Source of the DNA: Tubiluchus corallicola
Taxonomy: Eukaryota; Priapulida; Priapulimorpha; Priapulimorphida; Tubiluchidae
DNA: 64,000 bases
Assembly (NCBI GenBank): GCA_030141605.1
Contig: JAQGDQ010000083.1
Span: 183,501 to 247,500, forward strand
Direction of reading: 5' to 3'
The notes below the pieces were generated by a model that ran no database searches, was not told the DNA's origin, and saw only the letters and a program-made list of their open reading frames with translations. The first letter of the stretch is position 1. Each line of letters opens with the position of its first letter. This document shows positions 14,311-27,451 of this stretch, one piece after another. Position numbers and translations under genes: made by a program.

Positions 14311-15180
14311 TTCTGTTTTGTTATTTGTACGTGTAGTTTAGCTTTTCCATTGTCTCATTTGCCTCTAACAGTGTATGTTTTTTAAAACATTCACTGATTA
14401 GGTTTCTTAATTATTTGCTACGATTATTTGTTATGGTAAATAAAGATCTTACTTACTTGCTATGGGAGGAGGGAAGAGGGCTCTACCGTAACCATCTACC
14501 CCTGCGCTTCCTCAGTTGCATATATAAGACCAGCCCTCCTTCTCCTTCTCTTCCTTCATTTTTTGTTCTTTTTCTTGTTCTTCCACCTGTTCTTCTTCAT
14601 ATATTTCGCTCAAAGATGTCTAGCAATTTTCACTTCTAGAAGGAGTGTCTAAATACTGTCAGTTTGCAGCGATAAAATTATATTATAATATTCTAATGTC
14701 AATTTTGGGTAAAAACATATGAAGTTACTGTGCAAAGATTGTATTACAATCAAAATCCAAGGTGATTTTGAACGTCTATTGTCAGTGTAGTCGTTTGGGA
14801 TTTATATCGCAAAATGTCAAATATAAATCATTTAACGTTAAGAAATTATGATAGAAATTTGCCGTAATAGGTTGCGTTGAAATGATTATTGAACACTGAA
14901 ATCCGAGTTCCCTGGGAGGCCGCCTAGGAGAAATTTTTTCGGCAATCACGTAAGACAATAACCGCAAAATCCTATATTGCTTAAAACCGTATAGGGCATT
15001 AGCGGGGCAGGTTAGTCCTGCCCTTCTTAGGAAATGTTCGCTTTAAGCACAGTTTGATTCCCTTAAACTAAGTGATATGATATTTGTAATAAGTGTCATA
15101 AATTTCAGTCGTTATCTTAACCACTGCCACATCGCCATCTTTATCGTTAGCAGCATTACCATTATCATCGTCATCATCAT
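14311..15180. other. Non-coding, no feature seen
   Basis: Includes a C/T-rich stretch at about 14530-14600. No gene is recognisable. Confidence 0.4.
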
Positions 15181-15186
15181 CATCAT

Positions 15187-15705
<519 letters not shown>

Positions 15706-15959
15706 TCTATGATTATGACTATGAATTTATTTCCACACATCAAAGAATACAACATCAGACACATCTATAAATTTATAATAAAATAATTTGAGTAGTACGA
15801 GGTTATGAATTTATTTTAATAAAATACAGCTTTTAGGAGAAACCATAACAGCAATCGCAATGATATTATGAATAATAGAGGGATAGCGGCATTCATTGGC
15901 AAAGTGTGATTCTTAAGCAGAACTAAGGCTACAATAACATGTATTATGTAAATCACTAT

Positions 15960-16017
15960 GTTATCATCATCATCATCATCATCATCATTATCATCGTCGT
16001 CGTCGTCATCATCATCG

Positions 16018-16066
<49 letters not shown>

Positions 16067-16075
16067 TATTATTAT
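15960..16075. repeat. (ATC)n microsatellite
   Basis: ATC triplets with GTC and ATT interruptions. The poly-Ser frame is an artefact. Confidence 0.92.
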
Positions 16076-17869
16076 ATCACCATCGTCGTCATCATCGTAA
16101 TTATCACTGTTACCCTAGTTTCATTATAATCATTGCAGCAAACGCCACTGCCATCACTAAATTCCGCTTCACTGTGTCCTTTGCTGCTGTCAGTAAAAAC
16201 GTCACCACAATGACTAAAACGTGTTGCAGGTAATTTGGTTTTACATATAAGATGTCTAACAAGTTTGGATTTTCAACATCTATCTACGAATGATGCACAC
16301 TAGGAGGTATTTTATTAGAATTATGTAAAATTTTTGAATTTCGAACGAAACGTCACTTAACTGCGCATTCTAATACATTTTTGGACTTAGATTTTTTTTG
16401 GCTTATGTAGACTTGTTGTAGTGTCACTCAAGAATAATGACAACAAAGGCCGTGCCAATGACAGCTGATGATTACTGTCACCAGGCGGCGTTTCAATGAA
16501 GATTTGCGCAAATCAGCGGCAAAAGCAGAATTGTTATAGGGACAGAATTTCAGAAAACTGTGACATAAAATGACGTCAAAATTTATAAAAAGGCAGTTGA
16601 AATAGAATTTTAGAAACAACAGCAACACCAACAATAACAGCTACTTCATCAGCCTGTCTGGTACATCACCCAGATTGAATATTTCTAGTACAAAAGCGAG
16701 TTAGACATTGGCAATACGTTCGTACTTAATCACAAATTCCAGAATATTACAGCAACAGCAACAACGGCAGTAACAGCAAAAAACAACAGGAACAGGAGCA
16801 GCAAAAGTAGGGCAGCAGCAGCAGCAGCAGCAGCAGCAACTGCTGTGCCAACATCAACAACCATGAAGTCAACATTTAATACTATACATAGATAACAATG
16901 ATCATTCATCTTTACATTTGAATCTGACTTTCACTCAAATTACAGACTTGCAGTATAATTATTTTCCCCATTGTGCTTCTGTGAGAATGACCTTTATTAT
17001 GATTTTTAGTTCTACTACTGACAATTCTTTTAATCACTGCCATGCCTCAGGTGTCATGATTAAACGATGACTCGCTCGCTTTACCATACAATCAAGTCTG
17101 TCACAGAAACGTGATCTTTTACACAAGTGTGGTAATTTAAAATAATCAGTGCGTTCAGATGAAAGTATTAAACTCCAGGTGTAGGGTTGATGAAAGGAGA
17201 GTGAAACAAAGCGTTATAATATTGTGAACATCGTGTAGTAAATCGTACTGAATGCAGCTGACATTCTAGCTGCCGTTGGTGTTAAAAATTTAAACAGCAA
17301 AATTAAAAATGGTGGCTGAATAAGGTCATGGGGCGTTAGTGGCAATGATAGTGTTGTTGGCGTTGATGTTTGTGTTAGTTGCGGTGCCACATGGTAGTGA
17401 ATATTGATTATGATGGTGGTGATGACAACGATGGCGACGACGACGACGACGATGATAATTTTAGTATATATTGGAACTTACAGTGTGACTACAACCGACG
17501 AGTATTGACAACTGACTGCTTTGTGGACGTTTGGTTAAGCGACGTATCGACTCTTCAGCTAGTTTTTTTTTGTTTTGCAAAATACGGTCACGTCTCTGAA
17601 TTCAAATGAGATCTGCATCAGAAGCGTCTGAGCTTCACAAAAATGATAATTCTATTTCTATGCTTGTCTACAGTACACACACACACACAGAGGAGCAAAA
17701 ACTTTAATGGTTCCCAGTTTATTTCACTTACACGTGCCTAGAAGTATATACAGCTCAGTTGCTCATTGTCCCAATGGTTGACTATATTTTTACAGCAAAC
17801 TGTAAATTTAAATTTACAAATCCCTGATGCATGATGGCATTAGTAGAAATAATCTACGAGTGTCGTAGC
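16076..17869. other. Non-coding with CAG- and GAC-rich tracts
   Basis: Contains a CAA/CAG-rich tract with a run of nine CAG at about 16811-16838 and a GAT/GAC tract at about 17410-17456. No supported gene. Confidence 0.5.
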
Positions 17870-18130
17870 ACTCTCCAGTGGGGACCTACTTTAGTTGGTT
17901 AACCTGTACGTTTATAAAACATATTTAGATTTAGATTAATTTATTCATCAATTTAGCACAATACAAAAGTTATACAATTACAAATTAACATTGCATTGCA
18001 GTGCTATGAGCGTAGTAGAAGAAATTAACTTATGAGCTAAGCTCAACATGGACAAGACTTAATTAATGACCTAAACAATAACAAACAAAGACGATATTAT
18101 ATTATATATATATGATATTATAAAATATCA
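17870..18130 (-). mobile_element. Possible LINE 3' end
   Basis: On the minus strand an AATAAATT signal is followed by repeated (AATCTA) units (around 17927-17945), the tail style seen near 4690. A hairpin (CGAGTGTCGTAGCACTC) lies just beyond. No coding remains and no target duplication were found. Confidence 0.3.
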
Positions 18131-19372
18131 TTTAATAGTATTTTATAATAATAACTATTAGCACCTTTCAGTATAACCTGCCAAGATTACTTCTATTGCA
18201 CTTTTAAGTATGTGTACAATACTTTTCTGACCTACGTTATAATAGGTCTTTCTTTTATGGATGACTTTGATGTGCGCAATGATTACTACCCTGTTATTCT
18301 TACCTTTAGGTTTCATTATAGCTATGCATACACGGTGTATAAAGCGTTAGTTTTAGTATAATAGCTATTGCAAGTCATCACAATAGCTATTGTTGCTATA
18401 AATTTTTGGAGTACCAAAAAACAGTGGAAAAGCCTGTTTATGTTAAACAGCATAACTTAAGCAAAACAAAACAGCTCAGTTCAACAAAAAGCTAATATTG
18501 ACCAAATACCATTCTGTCGTGGAATCAACTCGTCTTGATTTTTATTGGAAAATTTTCGTTTCACAATAATTTCTGGCGTATGAAGAGACTTGATTTCGTT
18601 ACCATTCCTCACGCAATTTAATTTTCTTCAGGTAATTCAGTTTTCTGTCAAACAGTATCCACCAATCTTGCTGAATTTAGAATCGAGCTTCTTTTGTCCA
18701 CGCTCTTTGGTTGTAGCTTGAAGCCAACGAAGATCCTGAGTAATTTATTGCTACTTTTAGAAACTTGAAATCCTGCTTAAATTACACGAAAATTACAAAA
18801 CTGACTTTTTAGACACCTTGTATAAAATTTTGCAGTGACCCATTTATGTGGGCGAATTTTGCGTTTTAAATAGCTACTATAAAAAGCTATTACATATAGC
18901 TCAGCACTGCTAGTTCAGCTATTTTTGGCAAAACGCAAATTTTTTTGCTTCTTATTACTGCATTCGCTCGCATAGGTTTTATAAAGCAGGCAAGAAAGCA
19001 ATAAACTGAAACATAGCATGAACAAATGAACCGGGGGCTTAGTGATAATTTAGTTACAACGAGCAACCAGCCAAGAGGGCACGTAAGTTGTATAAGATCG
19101 TAAGTTAACTGACTGTATTTAAGGCTTTGAAGTCAATCCATCACCTGACAAACACCTACTTACCGTACAGGGGCATCTGTTCCCAATTATTTTTGTGCTC
19201 CGTACTGCGAATGCCTTACATCTTGCGATCACCAATAGAGACATCCTTTGCTGCTTATTAGTATCATATATTTAATTTTGGTGTAATTAGCTGATAATTT
19301 GTATGCTTCTATCCAGTTAGCTCTCTGTTATTGTGATGTTGGAACTGAAATGAATTAGTGGATGGATTTGAT
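18131..19372. other. Non-coding, AT-palindrome-rich
   Basis: Contains AATAGCTATT-type short palindromes (18.36-18.40 kb). A small inverted pair at about 18856-18945 (TTTGCGTTTT...AAAACGCAAA) resembles a MITE stem, but lacks a visible target duplication. Confidence 0.35.
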
Positions 19373-19515
19373 TAAGGGGTCTGTCATCAGCAAAAAGATA
19401 TGTACTGAAATCAGTAATAAGAAAGAGATCATTGATGTAGCTAAGAAAAAGCAGTTGTCCTACAGTGGATCCTTGTGGTACACCTCCGTTTGTATCCTGC
19501 GTATTAAGTGTGATA
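19373..19515 (-). mobile_element. LINE reverse transcriptase fragment
   Basis: The minus strand encodes a short but diagnostic RT segment. GGVPQGSTVGQLLFLSYIND matches RT block 4 (the PQGS...LLF.IYINDL signature), and STYLFADD carries the catalytic F-A-D-D. Stops follow immediately downstream. About 140 bp of an otherwise eroded non-LTR retrotransposon. Confidence 0.8.
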
Positions 19516-20492
19516 TACTTTAAAATGTGGTTATTTTACATCTTTTTAAAATTGTGATGGTGCAAAAACACACAGCCTGCACCATAGTTAAATATCTGTC
19601 ACAAAGCCCCTACAAGTTTTTCAGAACATGCTACAATTTTTCGCATTTTAATCTAGATGTTGTGGCTCGCACCTGTTTCGTGCTTATGTGCTTTCTATTG
19701 CTTTGGTTTGCATTCCTTTTTTCTACCCTCGGTTTTTATTGCTGTTCGACGTGCGTTTGTGGATGGCTCCAGATTTTTTTTATTTTACCTGGACAATGAG
19801 ATTATGGTTGTACACCGTCTGCAAGTTACCGCTTTCTGCTGCAATGGGTACGTTTGGTTGTTATTTATACATGTATAGCACTGGCACTGCATTATATATT
19901 ACGAATAATAAGCATGCCTTTACCACATTTTTAAATTAGTGCATGAAAATGCTTCTCATACTTTGTAGCAGCGGCTATTGCATGCAGGATCCAGCACTAA
20001 TGTATACGTATTCCACAAAATACGTATGTTACATTTTTAATTACAGTATTATCTTATATTACGATTGCAGATGGCATTTTTGAAACAGCTAATTACAAGC
20101 TAAAATGTATTGCCCAAAATAAATATTACTGAGCGCGTTACTTCGGCGCTCGCTTAAGTGATTCCAAGGGGATATTTATCCTAGATTGCCGCTGGCGGCT
20201 GTATTCGCTTTCTATAGGAGTTGTCTTCGTTCTTGTTCGTCAATCTATCGACTTACGACAAGTTCAAACCAAAAATATCTCGGCATGATGTGAACTGTGC
20301 AACTTTACCCCTTTACCAATATGTGTAGTTTGAGAGCACCATAAATGATGTTGCTTTCTGTAGTGTCTAAACGTCTGAAAGGCTCCGATGACGATGACGA
20401 TGATGATGACAATGACGACAACAACGTGACCATAGCAACAACTACAAAAACGAAAAAATAGAACACTGATCGTGGTGAACATAAATTCCTAA
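19516..20492. other. Non-coding, no feature seen
   Basis: Overlapping hydrophobic frames at 19.53-19.94 kb look like T-rich noise in all three frames. A short GAT/GAC tract sits at about 20390-20430. Confidence 0.4.
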
Positions 20493-21003
20493 GGCCCACT
20501 TCACACTGAGGACGCAAGGAAAATGACGCTTTCAAAAACACAATTGTAACAATGTTGGCTACATCATGATACTTAGACTAAAAGTAAATATATTATGAAA
20601 AAGCTTTATAAGTATAACTAAGTACACATATTGACGTTTCTTTTAGGCAAAAATAATATTTATGTTGTACATTTTTAAATAGGCTACCATTCCTAAAAAA
20701 AGTGAATTCAGTTTAAAACGTTCATAGGCCAATGTTTTTGTAAAAATCAAAAATTTGAACGTTTTACTCAGAATGCAGAAAATTAAACAAAACCTGGTTT
20801 TGGTTTCGTTTTTTCTTAAACTACGGGGTTAACTTGCCACACAAATGGTCCACTCGTGCTGCGATTGCTATCCGTACTGTTTTCACGAATCCCAAACTTT
20901 TTTATCTGATTTCCACATGAGACGTCTGTATGAAATGCGCCATAAAAAACAATGTGTTCCATGAGGAATGCCCCAAGGAATGCTCCTCACTGTAAGGTGG
21001 GCC
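20493..21003. mobile_element. Harbinger-like MITE
   Basis: Terminal inverted repeats match at about 17 of 20 bases: GGCCCACTTCACACTGAGGA on the left and GGCCCACCTTACAGTGAGGA as the complement of the right end. They bound about 511 bp without an open frame. Flanking trinucleotides are TAA (left) and AAA (right). GG-starting ends with a TWA-type 3-bp duplication suggest PIF/Harbinger, but the duplication is imperfect. Confidence 0.55.
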
Positions 21004-22360
21004 AAAGTTTCTCAGTTCTACCGAGTTCACTTTTAAATCAACGAAAATTACGCGATGACAGCAAGAACAGTACCTGTGTACCTGAAGACACCTGGTTCAA
21101 AGCCAGCTGAGACCTTCTTGCCTTTTGCCATTTTACCAAGAGTATTTTATTTTTTATACCGTTCTGCACCTTGTGACTCATTACGAAGTTAACCTGCTAG
21201 GATGAGGTTGGACTGAATCGGCTGGGGCTGCATCTCACTGCACTCAAATCGTCTAGTCTTCGAACGTAAACATCCACAGTTCGTATGGCCAATGAAACCG
21301 CCAAGAGAGAGTATGGAACACAAGCGGTCACAAGTGATTGATTCATCTGCCTGGCGTGGCTTAGCCTTGCTCGCGAAGTACACGCCGTGGCCACTCGGCT
21401 GTTCTGCTTCCCTCATCTCAGAACAACCAACTCAGTGAAAATCACCGGTTGTTTCAAGAAAAATATTTGGACGACTGGGAATCACTGACCGCAGCATCAC
21501 CATTCTGTGGACTCACTCTGTAATTGTGTCGTCACACCGCGTAAACTTTTCCTCATAATTTATTTCCGCTGCTTCAGACTGATAAGTGAATTAGAAAAGG
21601 CACACCGCTGAAGCATCAAACAAGCGTAATGGATTTCGATCTGCACTTTTCAACAGACGTAAGAAACGCTGAAGTTTACTAAATCTCGAATAAAGGAAAT
21701 GCTCGGGGCTGCTGTGACCATAACAATACATGTTATTAGTGACAGTTTGTGTAAGAAAGTTGCTGCCTGCTAAAGCTAAGCATATTTCATCATTCGTCTT
21801 TACCTTTAGGCTTATTTTCTTTAAAGAAATGACAAGTCACTTAGCATGTTGGGTTTATTTTACTGCTATCACCTAAATGTAGAAAAATATAAGAAGTAAA
21901 ATTGCAAAAATTGTCTATAAAGCATAAAGTTAATTTTTACTTTCGCTTTATTTGAAATTTTCCGGCGCGGTGGTTGCCACCGTTCACTTGAAATTGTGGC
22001 GTAACTGGTGGACTTCGTGACTTTTCGTAAGCGCATCGTAAGTTTCCGTAAGCACGCGCTGCATAAACTAATTCAAGCTTCTGCAGCATACCTAATGTTC
22101 GAACAAAAATATCAAAAAATTAGCTGTATAATTTTTTATGAAAACTTACAGTTTTGACGGCAAATAAGAGTGGGCTGCTTTTGATGAACGATGTCATTAG
22201 GGGAAGAACAGGCCTTAAAAATAGCAGCGCCCAACCGTGAAATGATCGCGATTTTAAGGAGATTTTACTAATTACACGAAGCACTTATAGCAATTTTATT
22301 ACTAAATCTTTCTAACATTTTTGAAATAAGCCCAACTTCCTAGAGGGCCTTGCTTTTCTT

Positions 22361-22362
<2 letters not shown>
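21004..22362. other. Non-coding, locally less AT-rich
   Basis: 21.06-21.60 kb has a higher GC content and short minus-strand frames without recognisable product. Near 21094 a GGTTCAAAGCC string resembles a B box, but it has no matching A box. Confidence 0.4.
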
Positions 22363-22434
<72 letters not shown>

Positions 22435-22471
22435 TATAATAATAATAATAATAGTAATAATAATAGTAATA

Positions 22472-22554
<83 letters not shown>

Positions 22555-22555
22555 C
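22363..22555. repeat. (AAT)n microsatellite, tail of minus-strand SINE
   Basis: About 190 bp of AAT triplets with a few AGT and TAT variants. On the minus strand it directly follows AATAAAG, the 3' end of the adjacent SINE, so it is best read as that element's expanded tail. Confidence 0.92.
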
Positions 22556-22790
22556 TTTATTTAAAGATGGTTTTAAACTCAATAGACAACACTAGGCGTT
22601 TATCAGCGGCTGTAAATAACAACTACAGCTACATTACAGAATCGTTAATCCACCCAGGCAGGTGCCACGTAAAAAGTGTTTGTATTACCCCACCGTAGTA
22701 TCGAACCCGCAACCTCCCAACAGAAAATACGCTTGTTGTCCAATAAACTAGCTATGAGTGTTAAAGTTAAAACGACAAAAGCTTTTTTGA
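22556..22790 (-). mobile_element. tRNA-derived SINE with (AAT)n tail
   Basis: The minus strand shows an A-box-like TAGCTAGTTTATTGG (about 22754-22740), a B box GGTTGCGGGTTCGATA (22714-22699), then a body and CATCTTTAAATAAAG before the (AAT)n tail. The body piece GCCGCTGATAAACGCCTAGTG then TTGTCTATT (22610-22582) is homologous to the SINE at 1.7 kb. This is the more complete of the two copies. Confidence 0.7.
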
Positions 22791-24493
22791 CTGAGAAATT
22801 GTCAGAATTGTTCATATTTATGCTACTTATTCCATTAACCAACTGGGCATGCATTAACATACAATCATTGTGACTTTATAACATAATCAGTTGTATAGTT
22901 TTTACATCAGGTATAAGTTGGATACAAAAGTGTTTACTCAAGTTCTACTGCAAAAAGAGTTGTTATGCCTTTACATTTTGTATTATACCAAATAAACAGT
23001 TATCATCACTATGTGTAGCTGATTCATTTACTAACTGGCTACTACGACATCCGCAAATGATTATTTGCCATAATTTTTTCCTACTTTTCTCAGAATGGGC
23101 ACTTCTGGTTTTGACATCTACGGTATGCGTGATGGTTTTTCGCTTAATAAACACGTAATTTTCGTCACATCGTACTAACATAATGAAGATAAGTCATTAT
23201 CTCTAGCTGAACCGAGCACTTATCGTGCTGCAATGACGACCTAATTAATGGCTTCATTTTGAAGCTGCGAGAAATTAAACAGACCTCCAACGTTCAACGT
23301 CATATTAATTATTATGCGTTTCAGAACAACTATCGCATGCATGTCACGTGTCTGCATGTAAACTGCATGTAGGTGCAGTGGACTGCATGTCACCAACACA
23401 TTCTTGCAGTTCTAAGCGCCCGCAAATACAATTAATTTAAACACAAAAGCATGATTAACTGTGTTTAATTTTTTATTTGTGAGCAGGGAATTTACATGCC
23501 ATGATTTTTGTAAACTTGATGATGATAAGTCTGCAATTGTTAAATTGTGTGTTGTATTGCACAAAACGGAATTATTATGCCTTATAATAATAATAAGTGT
23601 TATTAGGTTTTAACAATTGAGAATTATTATAATACTGATAATTAACTGCTAGTGTTGGTCTGATTAATTGGTATAATTACTAATACAGAAAACTGCTAAT
23701 AATTAAATTATGCTAATTAATTAATATAATTAGTTTATTATATAGCAATGGTAATGTAGCAGTTATAGCAGCATTAGCTATAGTAATAGCAGTAGCTTGT
23801 ACAGTCAGTTAATAAGCCTTTTCGCAGTTCCAGCGATTGATGATGATCGTGGAAAGGTCAAAGGTTAAATGTACCAGACAACGCATTTGTGTTCACTTGA
23901 CCACACCTCGCAGTCCATGCTATTGGATTAGTAATTAATTCTAATTCATTTTCTCTTGTTCCCAAACAAGATCCCGCACAGACTATTGCACAGTTAAGTG
24001 AAGTCCACGAAAACACTGACGTTACTGAACTGGGCTTTACTTTACCCACATGTCACGTGACGATTGTAGATACGACGGGTTGCTGTGGTACACTTAACCT
24101 ACGACCTACAACAACTGCGCGTGCGCACAACGAAACTGTGAAAGCCTTATTATTGTGTAACTGACTGTTACAGTCGTAATGTAGTTGCCCAGTGCTTATA
24201 ATTACGACTAAAATAAATTTTACATTACATCGCATTGTGACAATTGCTTTTTGTTTTACATTTTTTTAAAACACATTAATTATTGTGAAGGTGCCTAACT
24301 GACTGATGTGATCAAAAACTATAAGCAACGACAATAGCTAATTAATTATTGTGGGTTTAACATTGTTTAGCATTGTTTAACATTAATTATGCTGATGTAG
24401 TGTTATAATTTATGTATAATTATGCATAATCGTTTTATGCATAATGATATTTTTGTTAGTTTATTATTATAACATGAGTGTTTTGTATTATAG
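22791..24493. other. Non-coding, upstream of receptor exon
   Basis: No TM1-TM2 exon for the receptor at 24.49 kb was found here. Noted: a CTGCATGT-rich patch (about 23338-23400) and a palindromic GTCACGTGAC E-box at about 24053. Both are of unknown meaning. Confidence 0.45.
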
Positions 24494-24593
24494 GTTATCA
24501 GTTCGGCATGATACCATGCAAGTTGGTGTCATGGCTTCAGGGTTTGTCGGTGGCGACATCTGTGTATACTTTGGTGGCAATTTCTCTTGATAG
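24494..24593 (+). CDS. SIFamide/NPFF-receptor-like GPCR 1, TM3 exon
   Basis: A 100-bp exon bounded by TTATAG and GTAAGC, entering in phase 1 and leaving in phase 2. It encodes the end of ECL1 and TM3: YQFGMIPCKLVSWLQGLSVA, then TSVYTLVAISLDR. The Cys is the expected TM3 partner of the ECL2 disulfide. The intron falls inside the Arg codon of the DRY motif, which completes in the exon at 24888. Exons for the N-terminus, TM1 and TM2 should lie 5' but were not found. Confidence 0.9.
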
Positions 24594-24887
24594 GTAAGCC
24601 TGCAAAAGTGGCACTGACATTTGTAAATGTAGTCTTGCAAAGTAAGTTGCCGTCTTACAGGATTGAAAATAGTTTTATTGAATGAAGTCATCAGCAACAT
24701 CCAACTTAATGGTCAGACATTTTTTGTTAACTTTTTCAGTTTAGTCAGTGTTTGCTAACTGTAGTTACCTTCTATCTATTTCCTAGCCTGTCTCCGTTTT
24801 GTTAAAACCCCGCTATATCTGACATATGTTCAACTCCAATCAGCCAACAAGTTTCATATAACTTTGTCTTTATTGTTATTTTTCCAG

Positions 24888-25623
24888 ATACTTTGCCATT
24901 TGCCACCCAATGAAATTTCAGATGACATTGAGGACAGCTAGAAAAGCTTGTGCTGCCATCTGGATTTGCGCCGGGGCGTTTTTTATTCCATGGTTTGCTT
25001 TTTTCCAAATAACTGATAATCCGTCAGCAGATCGCCAAGTAATCATACGCTACTGCATGGAACAATGGCCGAACGGGTACGAACACGCGATGAAGTGGAA
25101 TTTGTTGTTCAATGTCTTCATCCTCTGCTATGTTGCCCCACTTTTAACAATCAGTTTTTGTTACATGAACATTTTCTTGGCTGTGTGGAAAAGAGATTTA
25201 ATCGGCGATGCTCGAGAGTATGAGAATATTGTCCGTCGCCAACGGATCCAAGTCATCAAAATGCTTCTGGTGGTAGTCTTGATTTTCGCCATTTCTTGGC
25301 TACCTTTGTACGCCATCTTCATCGGCTATTACTTCAACAGTTTTGATGACGTGGCACTAAGTTACGTCAATCACGCTGTTCCCGTCCTTCAGTGGGTTTC
25401 CACTGCAAATAGTTGTATTAATCCGTGCATCTATGCCTACTTAAACCGAAAATACAGGCAAGGGTTCAAAGCCATAGTGATGAGTGGGTCTTGTTGTAAG
25501 AAGCTGAAGTATCCTGGAGACAGGATAGGACACTATACCACATCTGCAGTAAATAGTCAGAGGATCGTTTCTGAACAGACCCATGTAGATTACTGTATGG
25601 CGACTTTGAAAGACGATGTGTGA
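24888..25623 (+). CDS. SIFamide/NPFF-receptor-like GPCR 1, TM4-TM7 exon
   Basis: Begins after TTTTTCCAG, completes the DRY motif (DRYFAICHP) and runs 244 codons to a stop. It encodes TM4 ending in FIPW, ECL2 with the conserved Cys (RYCMEQWP), TM5, an ICL3 with WKRDLIG, and TM6 with AISWLPLYAIF. TM7 has the NPCIY form of NPxxY, then helix 8 and a Cys pair (SCC) likely to be palmitoylated. The product is a plasma-membrane, G-protein-coupled peptide receptor. The IPW..FF, C.E.WP, W(K/R)R..I and SWLPLY features are closest, from memory, to SIFamide/NPFF-type receptors. Class A is certain; the subfamily is inference. TM1-TM2 are not in the visible exons. An AATAAA at about 26194 may be its polyA signal. 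Confidence 0.92.
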
Positions 25624-27451
25624 AGAAAATGAAGAGGAGTTTCTGAAAGCAGCTCCACATGTCGCTAGTGTCATTGATGGTTGTGCATGATGGCGTCTAC
25701 TTGGTACTTTTCTTACATGTGACGGAGCTGCTTTTTTGTTACCAGCAACAATAACAGAAGAGAAATTTACAAGAGAACGTTTTTCTGCACAATGTGCGGG
25801 CTAAGTGTGATGTGTTCGCTTTGTAACTCGAATGGTGACTAGTTTCCAAGATTACCAATACATCTGTTAAATTATTCCCAAATAGTGTACTTGTCATAAT
25901 CCTATTTGCAGATACTGGAATGTGAGCCGAATTTTGTGATGGTCTCTTGGTCATGAAGTGAATCACAGACTATTTGTATAAAACACGCTATATTACATTC
26001 ACAAGTTCAAAGATGTTATTGCACCAATTTTAAAGCAAATGAAACTTGTGCTATTGTCTTCACGATTGGAAAATTTTGTAGCGACAAGCATGTGACCAAA
26101 TATTGTCTTCTGATCTTGCCTAGGTTGAAGTTAGTTGACAATGAAAATGATTGTACACATTAGTGTAATGAGTATGGAATATAGAAGTGTACTTGTAATA
26201 AATGAACTGATGGATTGAGCAGGCTTGTTTAGTAGCCTGTTTAGTTAACACTTGGCAGTATGAGCAATCTTTACGATGTTGTAGCTGCCTGTTATATTAC
26301 ACTATCTAATATAATGTGATGTTACCTTTGTGCAATATTTGAATGTTGTTATTAAGTTATCAGGTATCAGGGAAGATATAAATCACAATGGAGTTTGAAG
26401 CAATCTGAAAAATTATATTTTCAAGACCAGTGTATTTTTTGAGTTGCCCTCACTGTCTGATTTAGGTCTATGTTGATGTTAGTGGTATCATATGTTGTCA
26501 CTGTTTTTCATTGATTATGCTTAACGATATAATTTTTAGTCTGCTCTACGGGATGTGACCATGAGATAGTAAGAAATATTTCATGTGCATTCTCTATTCT
26601 AAAGTTGCAATACTTTCCAGCTTCTTTTGACTGAATCAGCTCTGCAGTTTGTCCGGATGTTGTACTTGGTTTTGGAATTGGCAACAAATGAATTAAAAAC
26701 CATTACTACATGGCTCTGTATCATTGTAGTTAGATCCTACACAAGACAGTAATAATATAGCTTGCAAAAAGTATTAAATCAAGTATGAACTAAACTTTCG
26801 TCATTATGAGTATCTTGGTCAATTGACTGCTGATATTATAAAATTAGGTTATAAAGTTATAAAATTATAAAGTTATTACCGTCTGCCATTTTTGGTTTTC
26901 TATCTTGCTGCAAATAGTGTCATCATTTTTTGATACACTTTCTTTACACTTAGTTTAAAATAAGGTATTGACATTTAAGGACGCATCATAAAGTTAAGTT
27001 GCCATTCCTAGAGACGTAGTTTTCTTACTAGGTGCCAATGATTGGAGAAACCGACAGAACGGTAGCTGATGTCATAGTTACTGCTTAACAGGTTTATTTC
27101 CCCAGTTTATTTCTTCTATGACAGCTCGTATAATTGTACCTTGCGATTGACTGTTCATTTATAAGTCACGCAGGACTGATACTGCTGAAAAGTCAACATC
27201 ACTAGAAATCACTTACATAAGTACCAGTATTTTTGTGGTACATTTAAGATCTATACTGTTTTATCATTAATGTGTCACATTTTTCTGGATTGGATTATTT
27301 TAACTGGCGAATCCTGACGTCATTGTTTATGAAGTGAAAGTTCATATTTGTGAAATATAAAAGTGAAACAGTATTAATCTCATATCTGTTATTATTGTTT
27401 TGTTTTCTCAGAAGTTAAGCGTGATTTTCTAAATTTTACACACGCTAGTGG
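25624..27451. other. Receptor 1 3' UTR and intergenic sequence
   Basis: The likely 3' UTR runs to an AATAAATGAAC at about 26194. The rest is A/T-rich. I searched for a TM1-TM2 exon (GNxxV and LAxxD patterns) for the second receptor and found none. Confidence 0.45.

Noticed and set aside
19527-19939. Three overlapping hydrophobic frames that could suggest TM segments of an upstream receptor exon
   Set aside because: Hydrophobicity occurs in all three frames because the sequence is T-rich. No GNxxV or LAxxD motif and no phase-1 donor.
21090-21110. GGTTCAAAGCC as a tRNA B box
   Set aside because: No A box or stems at tRNA spacing.
24053-24064. GTCACGTGAC palindrome as a regulatory site for the receptor
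   Set aside because: A single E-box-like palindrome is expected by chance at this scale and lies in what is probably an intron; also present at 10.02 kb.
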